Below, in pieces: positions 10,001-18,390 of a stretch of DNA of 47,491 nt (position 1 is its first letter; the number at the start of each line of letters is the position of its first letter). The position numbers were made by a program, and so were the translations under genes. The notes beneath the pieces are model-generated. The model ran no database searches. It saw nothing but the letters and a program-made list of their open reading frames with translations, and was not told the DNA's origin. Source of the stretch: Paludibacteraceae bacterium (GTDB taxonomy: Bacteria; Bacteroidota; Bacteroidia; Bacteroidales; Paludibacteraceae); the NCBI GenBank assembly GCA_017553575.1, contig JAFZKQ010000113.1:1-47491 (forward strand), in the 5' to 3' direction.

Positions 10001-10280
10001 GAGGAACCTCCTGAACCGATGGCGCAGGTTCCTCGACAGAGACGATGCCCATTTCCTTACAATTCTCCTTCAACTGGGTCAACTCCTCTTGGAATTGAGA
10101 TAAACGACGAAGTATTTCCGCCTCCTCTTCCGTCAAAGATTGGGAGAAACGTTTCAACGTTGGAATCACCTTGTCCAACTCGTCATTCACAGTACCCAAA
10201 CGAATAGAAATATTCTGCTGATTCCCTTTCAAACGAATAAGTTCATTTTCTAATCGCTCTATTTCTTTTAATACATCCAT
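7014..10280 (-). CDS. DUF2339 family large polytopic membrane protein
   Basis: The 1088 residues fall into three parts. Residues 1-80 are a heptad-like coiled coil. Residues about 85-165 are a Pro/Glu/Val-rich linker. From about 173 to 1055 there is a dense run of roughly 25-28 hydrophobic helices. The first helix carries the family hallmark around FIGENLISKLGILILLIGV followed by KYA. The C-terminal tail is charged (KKQQEEMTPVEEG onward). The family is widespread in Bacteroidota and Proteobacteria, and its function is not established. It is the first gene of a two-gene unit with ribD. The long leader and a consensus promoter box at 10456-10463 support the ATG at 10280. Confidence 0.85.
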   Translation of the reverse strand: MDVLKEIERLENELIRLKGNQQNISIRLGTVNDELDKVIPTLKRFSQSLTEEEAEILRRLSQFQEELTQLKENCKEMGIVSVEEPAPSVQEVPQPIVEAVTQPSVPLVDKKEEVVVDRVEAPVAEPEEKTETKIVEEKPVVETPVSKPVPPKPKAPQESYFPTVDWEKFIGENLISKLGILILLIGVAIGGKYAIDHEMLSPTVRIILGTVLGLALQGVAWKLKKDYKKFSAILSSGSSAILYFMTYFAYDFYSMIPKPLAFVMMVLITAFSVFTAWWYDMEVVAIIGQVGAYVIPFLLSDGSGSVLTLLTYIVLIDSGILVISIKKYWQKLFAVAFVSSWLITVISYRLTSWDALSDCYGLLALIFALFAIFYVSTLVYKVRKDFEFVRFDIIFLLSNSFFFFALGYNLIYNHEEMVISLPLFSLFNALIHCGVSYLLYKKQLVDDALQRLILALSVTFITVSIAIATSGHWITIFWMMEALALFWVARTKKKSFYEKMSYPVLLLAMVSLMADWGNPDGANSKLFSDLAMLFSEWRSTWDVHPHSEQGVVLPWVTTILSLVALAAILWIDNRYPAEEKDEKQSTLFGVSFLSVLTLAIFVHFTQPWITLLLSLEFAVLFFFARKKENFLFEKAAYGLIVLSSLLSVYVLHEALDVVSFDEEGEWLIFYKDVLPAVIPFVLSLVAVVLTDWKIPCKEVNAWKEFSSCVRILLIYAVAYACVVVTIPFEHFVVNNSATLWTLEVLAFFFIGRYYKNPFYEKALVPLCFMLLMLWYCGLCMSFEGRCFSSISMMLLFVASLFALLWINQRYEVSYSKIMAGVLRCLISVTFACFVVRLLVEWTDEDFIYSCDFVMVFFAAVSYWASRQGLKMLAKFDFIVMAIALVAFASYGLNELGSLRTLFMMAENGSIGYYLLIRYLSFLAFAVAIALLVYYRNSPYCDFGLSKGEKVVYYDISLVLLGLVIGTSELFNIFDLLHYNESYKLALSIFWGCCSMFLIYFGLFRQMKHLRIAGFILFGVILVKLFFYDLSHLDTLSKTIVFVSLGVLLLVSSFFYQKIAKKQQEEMTPVEEGKSSTDVDDKQDDNQKG

Positions 10281-10455
10281 ACAGTATTCAATTCGGAGAT
10301 ATCTTAATGATTGACAATTATTTAGGAATTCCCCATAGGGTAATTTTCATTTAATACATTTGCCGAAGCTCCACCCTACTCTATACTTCATCAACAGGAA
10401 CCCCAAACCGTCCATATTAAGACAGGTCCATTAAAAAAAGCATAACTATCAAAGA

Positions 10456-10463
10456 CAAATATA
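10456..10463 (-). promoter_or_regulatory. -7 box for the DUF2339-ribD unit
   Basis: The minus strand reads TATATTTG, an exact TAnnTTTG match about 175 nt ahead of the DUF2339 start. It is back to back with the plus-strand promoter of the glycosyltransferase gene, so the 254-nt gap is a divergent promoter region. Confidence 0.5.
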
Positions 10464-10511
10464 GCAAGTTTTTACAAACATCTACTCTTTTCCTTTTTAA
10501 AAATCCTTTTG

Positions 10512-10520
10512 TATCTTTGC
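10512..10520 (+). promoter_or_regulatory. -7 box for the GT4 glycosyltransferase gene
   Basis: TATCTTTGC is an exact match to TAnnTTTG plus the favoured following pyrimidine. It lies 15 nt ahead of the ATG at 10535, so the leader would be very short. This also argues against the upstream TTG at 10517 being the real start, because it lies inside the promoter box. Confidence 0.6.
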
Positions 10521-10534
10521 AAAAAGACGACAAA

Positions 10535-11686
10535 ATGAAAATCCTTTTTTTATCAAGTTGGTACCCCAATCGTTACGATGCCATGGAAGGCCTCTTTGTC
10601 AGGAAGCACGCTGAAGCAGCCTCCCGCATCGCCAACGTCACGGTACTCTACGTTAAAAATTTCACAGGAGACTCATTTGAGATAGAAGAAGAGAAGTTCA
10701 AGGATGTCCGTGAGATCTACATCTACTATCCGGAATCCAACACTCCCTTTCTAAAAAAAGTCGTCAAAACCCTCAATTGGCTACGAGCCTACTGGAAAGG
10801 GTTCCAACTCATACGGAAAGAGGGACTGCCTGATTTAATCCATACCAACATACTGACAAGGACAGCAATCATCGCCTTGTTAATCAAATGGTTTTATGGA
10901 ATTCCCTACGTCATCACCGAACATTGGAGTCGCTATCTGAAAATAAGGAATGGTTACAACGGCTGGCTAAGGAAACGAGCGACAGAATTGGCCGTCGCCA
11001 ACGCAAAAGCGATCCTGCCAGTATCCGTAACGCTACAAAACGCCATGATTGAAAACGGGTTAAACCATGCCAACTATCAGATAGTCAACAACGTTGTAGA
11101 TGATTTTTTCTTCCAACAAGAACTTTGCAACGAGAAACATGAACGGACGCAGTTTCTCCACATCTCCTGCTTTTGCGAGGAGGCTAAAAACGTAAAAGGG
11201 ATTTTAGAGGCAGTCAAGATTTTGAAAGAGAGACGAAACGATTTTGAGTTGACCATCATCGGAACAGGTGTTGATTTTCAAGAAGTTTATGACTACGCAA
11301 AGAGTCTGAACGTAATAGATTCGGTTCACTTTTTAGGAGAAAAGACGCCGGAAGAGGTCATGACTCAGTTCCAACATTCCGACGTTTTCCTCTTAAACTC
11401 AAATTTCGAAACCTCCGGAGTCGTCATCATGGAGAGCCTTGCCAGCGGAAAACCCGTCATCACAACCGCCGTAGGGATCGCTCCGCAAGTCATCCACCCT
11501 GACAATGGCCTTCTAGTTCCCTTTAGACAACCCGAAGCGCTCGCCGAAAAAATGGATTGGATGATCAGCCACCATCACGAATACGATGCGCAAAAAATAC
11601 GGAAAGAGGCCTACATTTTCAGCTATGACACCATCTCCAAGCAATTGGGGGAAATTTACAAACAAGCCAAAGGATCTAGCATTTAA
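10535..11686 (+). CDS. Family 4 glycosyltransferase (GT-B fold)
   Basis: The 383-residue protein starts MKILFLSSWYPNRYDAMEG, the classic first beta-strand and loop of GT4 enzymes. Near the C-terminus it has the E-x7-E element within ETSGVVIMESLASGKP, which contacts the donor nucleotide sugar in this family. A GT-B fold with two Rossmann domains split near residue 185 is expected. It transfers a sugar from a nucleotide donor to a glycan or lipid acceptor, probably at the cytoplasmic face. The acceptor and donor cannot be read from the sequence. The gene stands alone between a divergent promoter region and a bidirectional terminator, so it is monocistronic. It may act in LPS or exopolysaccharide assembly. 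Confidence 0.88.
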   Translation: MKILFLSSWYPNRYDAMEGLFVRKHAEAASRIANVTVLYVKNFTGDSFEIEEEKFKDVREIYIYYPESNTPFLKKVVKTLNWLRAYWKGFQLIRKEGLPDLIHTNILTRTAIIALLIKWFYGIPYVITEHWSRYLKIRNGYNGWLRKRATELAVANAKAILPVSVTLQNAMIENGLNHANYQIVNNVVDDFFFQQELCNEKHERTQFLHISCFCEEAKNVKGILEAVKILKERRNDFELTIIGTGVDFQEVYDYAKSLNVIDSVHFLGEKTPEEVMTQFQHSDVFLLNSNFETSGVVIMESLASGKPVITTAVGIAPQVIHPDNGLLVPFRQPEALAEKMDWMISHHHEYDAQKIRKEAYIFSYDTISKQLGEIYKQAKGSSI

Positions 11687-11860
11687 CCATTTACGATTTC
11701 AACGATGCAGAACTTCCAATCGTAAGTTTTCTTTTGTTTTCTTTCATCTGCACACAAGCAGCTACCATCACCATCGAAAATATCAATGCGAGCAAAGAGA
11801 AAAAAGGAATGTGAATCTTGGATAGTCATAGGCGATTAACAACTCTTTTATTTACTTTTA

Positions 11861-11906
11861 TTGGGCTTTGGTTGAGGATTCTCACCAAGGCCCAACTTTT
11901 TTATTT
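11861..11906. terminator. Bidirectional intrinsic terminator
   Basis: TTGGGCTTTGG at 11861 pairs with CCAAGGCCCAA (11884-11894) around a 12-nt loop. A T-run follows on the plus strand, and an A/T-rich flank precedes it. It sits between the converging GT4 gene and the sacsin-like ATPase gene, and its T-run overlaps the stop of the latter. Confidence 0.75.
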
Positions 11907-14597
11907 TTCGTCAGAATCAGCGCCAGCCTTCAAATAAGACAACACTGCATCGGGCAACATGCCCTGCCTATACTCCACTAAGAGCCGCTCCAATCTGTCA
12001 ACAGAAATGCCCATTTCATCGAACGAACGCACCAACTTCACCGAACGTCGTTGCTCCGGAGTCAAGCCACGGAAAGCAGCATCATCCGAAATACCCAAAA
12101 AGAAAAGGATATCAGGCGTATCAATCCGATAGGAAGAAGATAGTCGATCCACAGAAGCTATTTCCGACGGAGACGCCCAATTACCATCCGCACCATAAAG
12201 CCACTTGTCGGAGAACAAAGAGTGCCAAGCCGTAGTATGGGCAATCACCTCCTCCGTATAACTTTTTTTCGCACGTTCCACATAGCGATATTGCCCCTTC
12301 AAAGAGAGTTGGAACATATAGGAACTCTGCCGTTCAATCTGTTCCGAAAGTAAACGGAAAAAGGCCTGCGAAGATTTCTCCGTGATATGGGTTAAGAAAG
12401 AGGCAAAACCTTCGATTTCACAATCATCAATCTGCTGGTCACCTTGATCATATTGACGAAGGCTCTTGGGCGCCAGCGAAAGACGTAAAGCCTCCTTCGA
12501 ATCAGGCAAACGCCTCACCTGCCTCAACTTCAAACCGAAAGAGACACCCACAGCCGATAGAAATTTATAAAAAGCCTCCCTCTTCTCCGGCAGGAAACCC
12601 TCTCTCGCCAAGCGGGGATCCAGAAAAGCCACAGAGGAATCATGCGCCAGAAACAGCTTCAAATCAGGAACTTCTACATAAATATCGGTAGCACATCTTA
12701 GAGTCGAAAGGCCTTGATTATCAACAGACGGGAACAAAGGAACCTCCTTAAACAGAGCCAAGAAACGTTCCTGACGACTATCCATAAAACGGAAACTTTG
12801 GTAAGCCTCCACAAAAAGATTCATGTCACGGAACAACGTCTGCCAATCATCCGCCGCCACAGAATGGGATCGGTATCGAGGAAGAACCACACACTCCACT
12901 TCCGACAAAAGGTCGGGATGAGAAATGCCCAACTGAGTGAAAAATCGTCGACAACCTGCATCGCCCAGCAACTCAGGATCGACACACAGAAAACTATCCG
13001 AAGAACCAGCAGACAAGAACAACAACGGCCTGCCCTCCTCATCAAAAGCCGGTAAGAAGCGTCCATCAGCACTCTTTATCGGCACTCGCCTACGAGCCTC
13101 CTCCACCTTCCATTCAGAAGAATGAGCCGATAAAGAGGCATAAAGTTGTTTCTGCCAAACTGAAGTTTGGGCTTGCAAAAAAGGAACGGTCAACGACTCG
13201 ACCAACAAATTCCAAGTCACCGTCACCGCCACCAACCCATGCTCTGCAAGGTAATCTAAAACCACACTATCCTGCGGACGCAACGAGAGGAAAGACCAAT
13301 CAAGACCCACCTCCCCTATGACTGGAAGAGACGACAATCCGGAAGCCTCCTCCAAAAGTTGCTCCAACTCCTTATCCGAAGCATAGCGTGTGTGACGACA
13401 ATCGACATAACCACTCCTCGAACGGAAAAGAGGCGAAGAGGAGAGTTTCTCCACAAAACGATCATAAAAAAGAGAGAAGGGCGAAATCGACTCCCAGCCC
13501 GATCTCGTCTTACGGAAGAAGCGCTTGCGATCCAACGGAACTATGGAAAACAGATTATCATCCAACACAAAGTTTCCTGACCTTGTCCGAAGCGAAGCCA
13601 AGAGTTCCACCCCGTCAGTTGCCAAGGAAGCCAACTGCTCCATCATTCGTACATTCCAGTCCTCGCCCTGCTTAATTCCCTCGCGGCTATCCGTCAACAA
13701 GAAAGGGGCATGAATCCTAAAATTCAACTCCGTTTTCTCTTTCGTAGGGAAATAGCAATAGGCCACGTCATCACTGGTTGGAGAATCCACCAACGATCCA
13801 TCTTCCTGAGCCGAAAATGCGACAGTTCCCGACAAAGAACCATCCTTCGAAAGCGAGAAATCCCGGGAGAACAAATGAAGGAACGAAACTTGCCGTTCGC
13901 CCTCCAACGTTTGAGACTCCTCCACAAAAGCATAATCGGCCAATGGGAAAGTTTTAGAAGTCAAATATTTGCGTTCATACGAACCAGACTCGCCTCCTGA
14001 GACAGACCACTCAATACGACGCAAAGAACGCAGAAAAAGTAGCGGATGCCTCAATCGCTTCAGCTTATCTAAAATTTCCGAAAAAGCCTTTTGTGAGTCA
14101 CGGAAAGGGATGGAAAACAACGTCTCCCCCCGCCTGCGCAAATTGGGCACTGGCACATCCCTCTCCGGAACGATATAATTCACGATCTTAAAACAAAAAC
14201 CGTCATCTTCTATATGAGGAACATCCGTATATTGGAATACGGACTTGAAGCCCACACCAAACTTGCCTATCGTATTTGTCCCCGATTTGGAACTGGCTCC
14301 GATGGAGGTGATGGCATTCAAATGACCGATAGACTCACCTGTCTGTTCCTTGTCCACATCCGTAATAGAGAAAGGGACAACGCCATCATGAATAAAATAG
14401 AGAACATCGGCAGACAATAGAATACGGACATTCGTCGCTCCAGCATCATCTGCATTTTGCAACAACTCATACAAGAAATGAGCCTGATCTGAATATTTGT
14501 CGACGACCATTTTCCAAACGCCGACAGCAGCAGGGTCGTTCAACTGAGAGAACAACCTCGCCCTTCTATCATGCAATTTTTCAAAAAGATCGCCCAT
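11901..14597 (-). CDS. Sacsin/Hsp90-like (GHKL) ATPase of unknown function
   Basis: The 898-residue protein has an N-terminal GHKL ATPase fold of the sacsin N-terminal type. The N-box is ELLQNADDAGA (44-54, Asn48), the G1 region is FIHDGVVPF (68-76), and the G2 lid motif is GKFGVGFKSVF (111-121); all match the sacsin/NO VEIN family pattern and should bind ATP. Beyond about residue 230 I recognise no domain: there is no helicase, nuclease, DUF3883 or TIR motif by eye, and no signal peptide or membrane helix. The gene begins 11 nt after the stop of the LOG-family gene and ends at a terminator, so the two form an operon. In other bacteria sacsin-like ATPases occur in putative stress and defence loci. 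A chaperone-like or signalling role here is inference. Confidence 0.8.
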   Translation of the reverse strand: MGDLFEKLHDRRARLFSQLNDPAAVGVWKMVVDKYSDQAHFLYELLQNADDAGATNVRILLSADVLYFIHDGVVPFSITDVDKEQTGESIGHLNAITSIGASSKSGTNTIGKFGVGFKSVFQYTDVPHIEDDGFCFKIVNYIVPERDVPVPNLRRRGETLFSIPFRDSQKAFSEILDKLKRLRHPLLFLRSLRRIEWSVSGGESGSYERKYLTSKTFPLADYAFVEESQTLEGERQVSFLHLFSRDFSLSKDGSLSGTVAFSAQEDGSLVDSPTSDDVAYCYFPTKEKTELNFRIHAPFLLTDSREGIKQGEDWNVRMMEQLASLATDGVELLASLRTRSGNFVLDDNLFSIVPLDRKRFFRKTRSGWESISPFSLFYDRFVEKLSSSPLFRSRSGYVDCRHTRYASDKELEQLLEEASGLSSLPVIGEVGLDWSFLSLRPQDSVVLDYLAEHGLVAVTVTWNLLVESLTVPFLQAQTSVWQKQLYASLSAHSSEWKVEEARRRVPIKSADGRFLPAFDEEGRPLLFLSAGSSDSFLCVDPELLGDAGCRRFFTQLGISHPDLLSEVECVVLPRYRSHSVAADDWQTLFRDMNLFVEAYQSFRFMDSRQERFLALFKEVPLFPSVDNQGLSTLRCATDIYVEVPDLKLFLAHDSSVAFLDPRLAREGFLPEKREAFYKFLSAVGVSFGLKLRQVRRLPDSKEALRLSLAPKSLRQYDQGDQQIDDCEIEGFASFLTHITEKSSQAFFRLLSEQIERQSSYMFQLSLKGQYRYVERAKKSYTEEVIAHTTAWHSLFSDKWLYGADGNWASPSEIASVDRLSSSYRIDTPDILFFLGISDDAAFRGLTPEQRRSVKLVRSFDEMGISVDRLERLLVEYRQGMLPDAVLSYLKAGADSDEK

Positions 14598-14608
14598 AAG
14601 CCTCCTAT

Positions 14609-15184
14609 TTACAATGCAGCCTTACCCAATGCCTCGCCACGTGTCCAAACAGCAGAGTTGCGGATGGCTGGCAAAACCTCGCTCGCCGAGGAGACCACCG
14701 TCACCAAATTCAGATGTTCCTTTCTCATAAACTGTTCTTCCACAGCCTTTTCCAACATGGCAAGCAACGGAGCATAGTAATCGTTCACGTTCAAGATAAC
14801 AACCGGTTTCAAGAACAAACCCAACTGTCTCCAGGTGATGACCTCCAACAGTTCCTCAAACGTGCCGATTCCTCCTGGCAAGGCAATCGCCGCATCCACA
14901 TCCTTCACCATGCGCTGTTTACGTTCATGCATAGAATTCACCACCTCCATCTGCACCTTAGGATTATCCCAACCTTGGTCGACCATAAACTGAGGGATGA
15001 TGCCTACGATGGAACCACCATGATCAAGCATAGCCTGAGCCAAGGCTCCCATTAGGCCAACGCTTCCGCCGCCATAATTGCAAGCCACACCTTCTTCCGA
15101 CAAAATCTTGCCCAACTCGTATGCCTGAAACTTATAGGAATCTGAAATCTGCGAACTTGACGCACAATATACACTAACACGCAT
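14609..15184 (-). CDS. LOG family protein (cytokinin riboside 5'-monophosphate phosphoribohydrolase-like)
   Basis: The 191 residues form a single Rossmann-like LOG domain. The motifs seen are GGGSVGLMG (38-46), MHERK (85-89) and the phosphoribohydrolase signature PGGIGTFEE (103-111). All key residues are present, so it should cleave the N-glycosidic bond of a nucleoside 5'-monophosphate, typically AMP-like or N6-modified AMP. It is cytoplasmic. The start at 15184 follows a consensus promoter box at 15230-15238 by about 45 nt. The sacsin-like ATPase gene follows after 11 nt. The family is common as a stand-alone housekeeping gene; its pairing with a GHKL ATPase is the unusual part. Confidence 0.9.
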   Translation of the reverse strand: MRVSVYCASSSQISDSYKFQAYELGKILSEEGVACNYGGGSVGLMGALAQAMLDHGGSIVGIIPQFMVDQGWDNPKVQMEVVNSMHERKQRMVKDVDAAIALPGGIGTFEELLEVITWRQLGLFLKPVVILNVNDYYAPLLAMLEKAVEEQFMRKEHLNLVTVVSSASEVLPAIRNSAVWTRGEALGKAAL

Positions 15185-15229
15185 CTCTTTATCTTTTGGT
15201 AATACACGCGGAGGTCACTTCTCCACAAA

Positions 15230-15238
15230 ACAAAAATA
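15230..15238 (-). promoter_or_regulatory. -7 box for the LOG-ATPase operon
   Basis: The minus strand reads TATTTTTGT, an exact TAnnTTTG match, with a TTTACG sequence about 18 nt further upstream that could serve as the -33 element. It lies between the waaA terminator and the LOG start. Confidence 0.6.
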
Positions 15239-15283
15239 GTGTTTTTGGTGTGAATCGTAAAGTTTCATCGGCTCTTTTATGGG

Positions 15284-15321
15284 AAAGAAAAAAGGATATG
15301 CCCTTATCGAACACATCCCTT
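15284..15321 (-). terminator. Intrinsic terminator after waaA
   Basis: On the minus strand AAGGGATGTG pairs with CATATCCTT (one bulged G and one G-U pair). TTTTTTCTTTC follows. It lies 33 nt past the waaA stop and separates waaA from the LOG operon. Confidence 0.65.
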
Positions 15322-15353
15322 AAGCCTACAGAAGTTTTCTCTCTCCTGCTTTC

Positions 15354-16595
15354 TTATTTAGAACTCTCCTTAAATACTGCCTTCAAGACAGCATCCGTTG
15401 CCCCACAATTATTCGAAACGAATTGGCGAGCCTCTGCCGAAGCCCTTTGGAAAGAATCGGAATCCACCTCCATCAAATCATCCATCACACGAGAGAAATC
15501 GTTGCCATCATTAACAGGGAACGCCCCGCCGACCTTCACCATTTCGACTGCCTCCCTAAACTTATGGTAGTTAGGACCGAAGACAACCGGCATTCCATAA
15601 ACGGCAGCCTCCAAGATATTGTGGATACCTACGCCAAAACCACCTCCCACATAGGCCACCTCGCCATAACGGTAGATGGAAGAGAGCAAGCCGAAGCAGT
15701 CTATAATCAAACAATCGGCCTTTGCAGCCTCCTCCGGAGTCGTCTTCGAATAGCGCACATACGGACGTTTCAATTTGGAAACGATATCCTCAATATGCGA
15801 TTCATGGATCTCATGAGGAGCGATAATCAACTTCATATTCGAATGCTCGTTGAAGTATGGGAGCAAGAAAGCTTCGTCTTTCGGCCAAGAACTACCTGCC
15901 ACCAAGACCCGATTATTCGCCTTGAAGGCAGCAACTATCGGCAACTCCTTGGATGCCTTAGCTATCGCCAAAACTCGGTCAAAACGAGTGTCGCCCACTA
16001 TCGAAACATTCTTGATGCCTACAGAAGCTAACAGATTACGGGATTTCTCATCTTGGACAAAAAGATGCTCGAAATTGTACAAAAAGCTACGATACCAACC
16101 TCCATACGGACGGAAAAAGACTTGGTTGTCGCGGAATATGGCAGAAACGATATAAGTCGGAACCTTGTTCTTCTTCAGTTCTGACAAATAGTTTCCCCAA
16201 AATTCGTACTTGATGAAAATGGCAATCGACGGATTGACCAAACGGACAAAACGCTTCGCATTCCAAGAGGTATCCATCGGCAGATAACAAACGATCTCCG
16301 CCCCATCATAATTCTTACGCACTTCGTAGCCAGAAGGCGAGAAGAAAGTAAGGATTATCTTATACTCCGGATGTTCCCGACGAATGGCCTCTATGATAGG
16401 ACGACCTTGTTCAAATTCGCCCAACGAAGAGACATGCATCCAAATAAACTTGTCATTATACACGATGCGCTCAGCCAAAAAAGAGAATACATTTTTCCTT
16501 CCCTCTATGAACTTTTTCGCCTTGTCATCGAAAAAAGAAACAATGTATACGATCGCATAATAAAGTAAAATGCCAAGATTATATATCAATTTCAT
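15354..16595 (-). CDS. waaA: 3-deoxy-D-manno-octulosonic acid (Kdo) transferase
   Basis: The 413 residues match the usual WaaA/KdtA length. An N-terminal membrane anchor (about residues 3-22) is followed by the GT30 N-domain with the HVSSLGEFEQGRP segment, in which Glu60 aligns with the catalytic base. The C-terminal nucleotide-sugar-binding domain contains AYVGGGFGVGIHNILE, the site that holds CMP-Kdo. The enzyme transfers Kdo to the lipid A precursor on the cytoplasmic face of the inner membrane. The next gene upstream is gltX, 65 nt away, an arrangement I recall as common in Bacteroides relatives. A hairpin in that gap may limit read-through. Confidence 0.93.
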   Translation of the reverse strand: MKLIYNLGILLYYAIVYIVSFFDDKAKKFIEGRKNVFSFLAERIVYNDKFIWMHVSSLGEFEQGRPIIEAIRREHPEYKIILTFFSPSGYEVRKNYDGAEIVCYLPMDTSWNAKRFVRLVNPSIAIFIKYEFWGNYLSELKKNKVPTYIVSAIFRDNQVFFRPYGGWYRSFLYNFEHLFVQDEKSRNLLASVGIKNVSIVGDTRFDRVLAIAKASKELPIVAAFKANNRVLVAGSSWPKDEAFLLPYFNEHSNMKLIIAPHEIHESHIEDIVSKLKRPYVRYSKTTPEEAAKADCLIIDCFGLLSSIYRYGEVAYVGGGFGVGIHNILEAAVYGMPVVFGPNYHKFREAVEMVKVGGAFPVNDGNDFSRVMDDLMEVDSDSFQRASAEARQFVSNNCGATDAVLKAVFKESSK

Positions 16596-16614
16596 GATTC
16601 AAAACACCATATAT

Positions 16615-16650
16615 AACAAAAATGAGGCGACCCGACACCGAATCGCCACA
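16615..16650 (-). terminator. Likely intrinsic terminator between gltX and waaA
   Basis: On the minus strand GGCGA and TCGCC flank a 12-nt loop, followed by TCATTTTTG. The stem is only 5 bp and the T-run is slightly offset, so it may attenuate rather than stop transcription into waaA. Confidence 0.45.
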
Positions 16651-16660
16651 CTCCTTTTAA

Positions 16661-18181
16661 TTACTTCAAAATCTCCAAAGCCTTGGAAAGTCGTCTCAAC
16701 GTCTCTTCCTTTCCTATAATATTCAATATATCAAATATTTGAGGTCCGCGAGCAGCACCTACGATAGTAATACGGAAGGCATTCATCACGTCGCCCAACT
16801 TGTACTCCTTCGAGGCAACCCATTCAAGAACCGTCTTTTCATTCTCCAAAACTGCCGAATAGTCTTGAAGTCCTTCCAATACGGCATACAACTCCCTCAT
16901 TTGAGCAGGGCTGTCTTCCTTCCAGCGCTTCTTCAACGACTTCTCATCGTATTCTGTCGGAGCCTCAAACATATAATTCGTCTCATACCAAAGTTCCTTC
17001 ACAAAATGAACCCTGTTACGAACCAAAGAGACCATATATTTGAGCGTATCCATATCACGCTTATAGCCCTTCTCCTCTACAATTGGAGCGAACAATGCAG
17101 CGATCTCGTCGTCCGACTTCATCGCCAAATACTCCTTATTGAACCACTTACCCTTCTCATAATCGAAACGGGCTCCCGCCTTGCTACAACGCTCCAACGA
17201 GAAGAGTTGAATCAACTCGTCCATTGTGAAGACCTCCTTCTCCACACCAGGATTCCAGCCCAACAAAGCCAAGAAATTGACAACAGCCTCTGGGAAATAG
17301 CCTGATTCGCGATAACCGCTGGAGACATCACCAGTCTTAGGATCCGTCCATTGAAGAGGGAAGACAGGGAAACCGAGACGGTCGCCGTCACGCTTACTCA
17401 ACTTTCCGTTACCCTCTGGCTTCAGCAACAAAGGCAAATGCGCAAAGGCAGGCATCGTGTCAGCCCAACCAAAGTAGCGGTACAACAACACATGCAACGG
17501 AGCTGAAGGCAACCACTCCTCACCACGGATGACATGGGTAATCTCCATCAAATGGTCATCCACGATGTTAGCCAAGTGATAGGTTGGCAACTCGTCAGCA
17601 GCCTTATAAAGCACCTTGTCGTCCAAGACATTGGAATTGATCACCACCTTACCACGGATAAGGTCATTCACCTCAATATCCTCGTTAGGCTCGACCTTGA
17701 TACGAACCACATATTTTTCGCCGTTGGCAACTCGCTTCTCAACCTCTTCCTTAGAAAGGGTCAATGAGTTAACGCCACTCATACGAGTATGCGCATCATA
17801 TTGGAAATTCGGGATTGACTTTCTCTTCTCCTCCAACTCTTCCGGCGTATCGAATGCCATATAAGCATGACCGGAATCCAAGAGTTGTTTTACATATTTC
17901 TTATAGATTTCACGACGTTCACTCTGACGATAAGGAGCATGATCTCCTCCTATACCGACACCCTCGTCGAAGGTGATTCCCAACCATTTGAACGATTCGA
18001 TTATGTAATCTTCCGCACCTGGCACAAAACGTTGCGAATCCGTATCTTCAATACGCAAAAGGAGGTCACCTCCGTGCTTCTTCGCAAATAAATAGTTGAA
18101 CAAAGCCGTTCTGACGCCACCAATATGAAGAGGTCCTGTCGGACTTGGGGCAAAACGCACCCTTACTTTTCTCTCTGCCAT
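16661..18181 (-). CDS. gltX: Glutamyl-tRNA synthetase
   Basis: This 506-residue class I aminoacyl-tRNA synthetase carries the HIGH-type motif HIGG (19-22) within [13 protein letters not shown], and the KMSKS-type motif KLSKR around residue 263, followed by [14 protein letters not shown]. That last segment is typical of Bacteroidota GltX. It charges tRNA-Glu with glutamate in the cytoplasm. The C-terminal helical anticodon-binding region runs from about 340 to the end. The start at 18181 is preceded by an exact promoter box about 42 nt upstream. Nothing is missing or disrupted. Confidence 0.97.
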   Translation of the reverse strand: MAERKVRVRFAPSPTGPLHIGGVRTALFNYLFAKKHGGDLLLRIEDTDSQRFVPGAEDYIIESFKWLGITFDEGVGIGGDHAPYRQSERREIYKKYVKQLLDSGHAYMAFDTPEELEEKRKSIPNFQYDAHTRMSGVNSLTLSKEEVEKRVANGEKYVVRIKVEPNEDIEVNDLIRGKVVINSNVLDDKVLYKAADELPTYHLANIVDDHLMEITHVIRGEEWLPSAPLHVLLYRYFGWADTMPAFAHLPLLLKPEGNGKLSKRDGDRLGFPVFPLQWTDPKTGDVSSGYRESGYFPEAVVNFLALLGWNPGVEKEVFTMDELIQLFSLERCSKAGARFDYEKGKWFNKEYLAMKSDDEIAALFAPIVEEKGYKRDMDTLKYMVSLVRNRVHFVKELWYETNYMFEAPTEYDEKSLKKRWKEDSPAQMRELYAVLEGLQDYSAVLENEKTVLEWVASKEYKLGDVMNAFRITIVGAARGPQIFDILNIIGKEETLRRLSKALEILK

Positions 18182-18222
18182 AATCCAATAAGAAATTCTA
18201 TTTTATATCTACAATATTGATT

Positions 18223-18231
18223 GCAAAGTTA
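18223..18231 (-). promoter_or_regulatory. -7 box for gltX
   Basis: The minus strand reads TAACTTTGC, an exact TAnnTTTG match. TTG and TTTG sequences lie upstream at about 18243-18250 as a candidate -33 element. Confidence 0.65.
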
Positions 18232-18330
18232 ATACAAATATTGCAAACAAGGGGGTGATAGAAGCAAAAAGATTAATTGACTTATCCTAATTTTTAGAAG
18301 ACCGAGAAAGGGGCTTTCCTAACATCTTGA

Positions 18331-18367
18331 CACAAAAAAGGTCATGACTCAAATGCGCCACGACCTT
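18331..18367 (-). terminator. Intrinsic terminator after the 461-residue T9SS cargo gene
   Basis: On the minus strand AAGGTC (18367-18362) pairs with GACCTT (18343-18338), extended past one mismatch, and TTTTTTGTG follows. It lies about 24 nt beyond the stop at 18391. Confidence 0.65.
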
Positions 18368-18390
18368 ACCCTATTATTAACCGAACTGGT

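Noticed and set aside
11683..11829. 48-codon minus-strand frame between the GT4 gene and the terminator
   Set aside because: It overlaps the 3' end of the GT4 gene, has no recognisable motif and no promoter. A second frame in the same DNA looks like a membrane segment but lacks a start codon after its stop.
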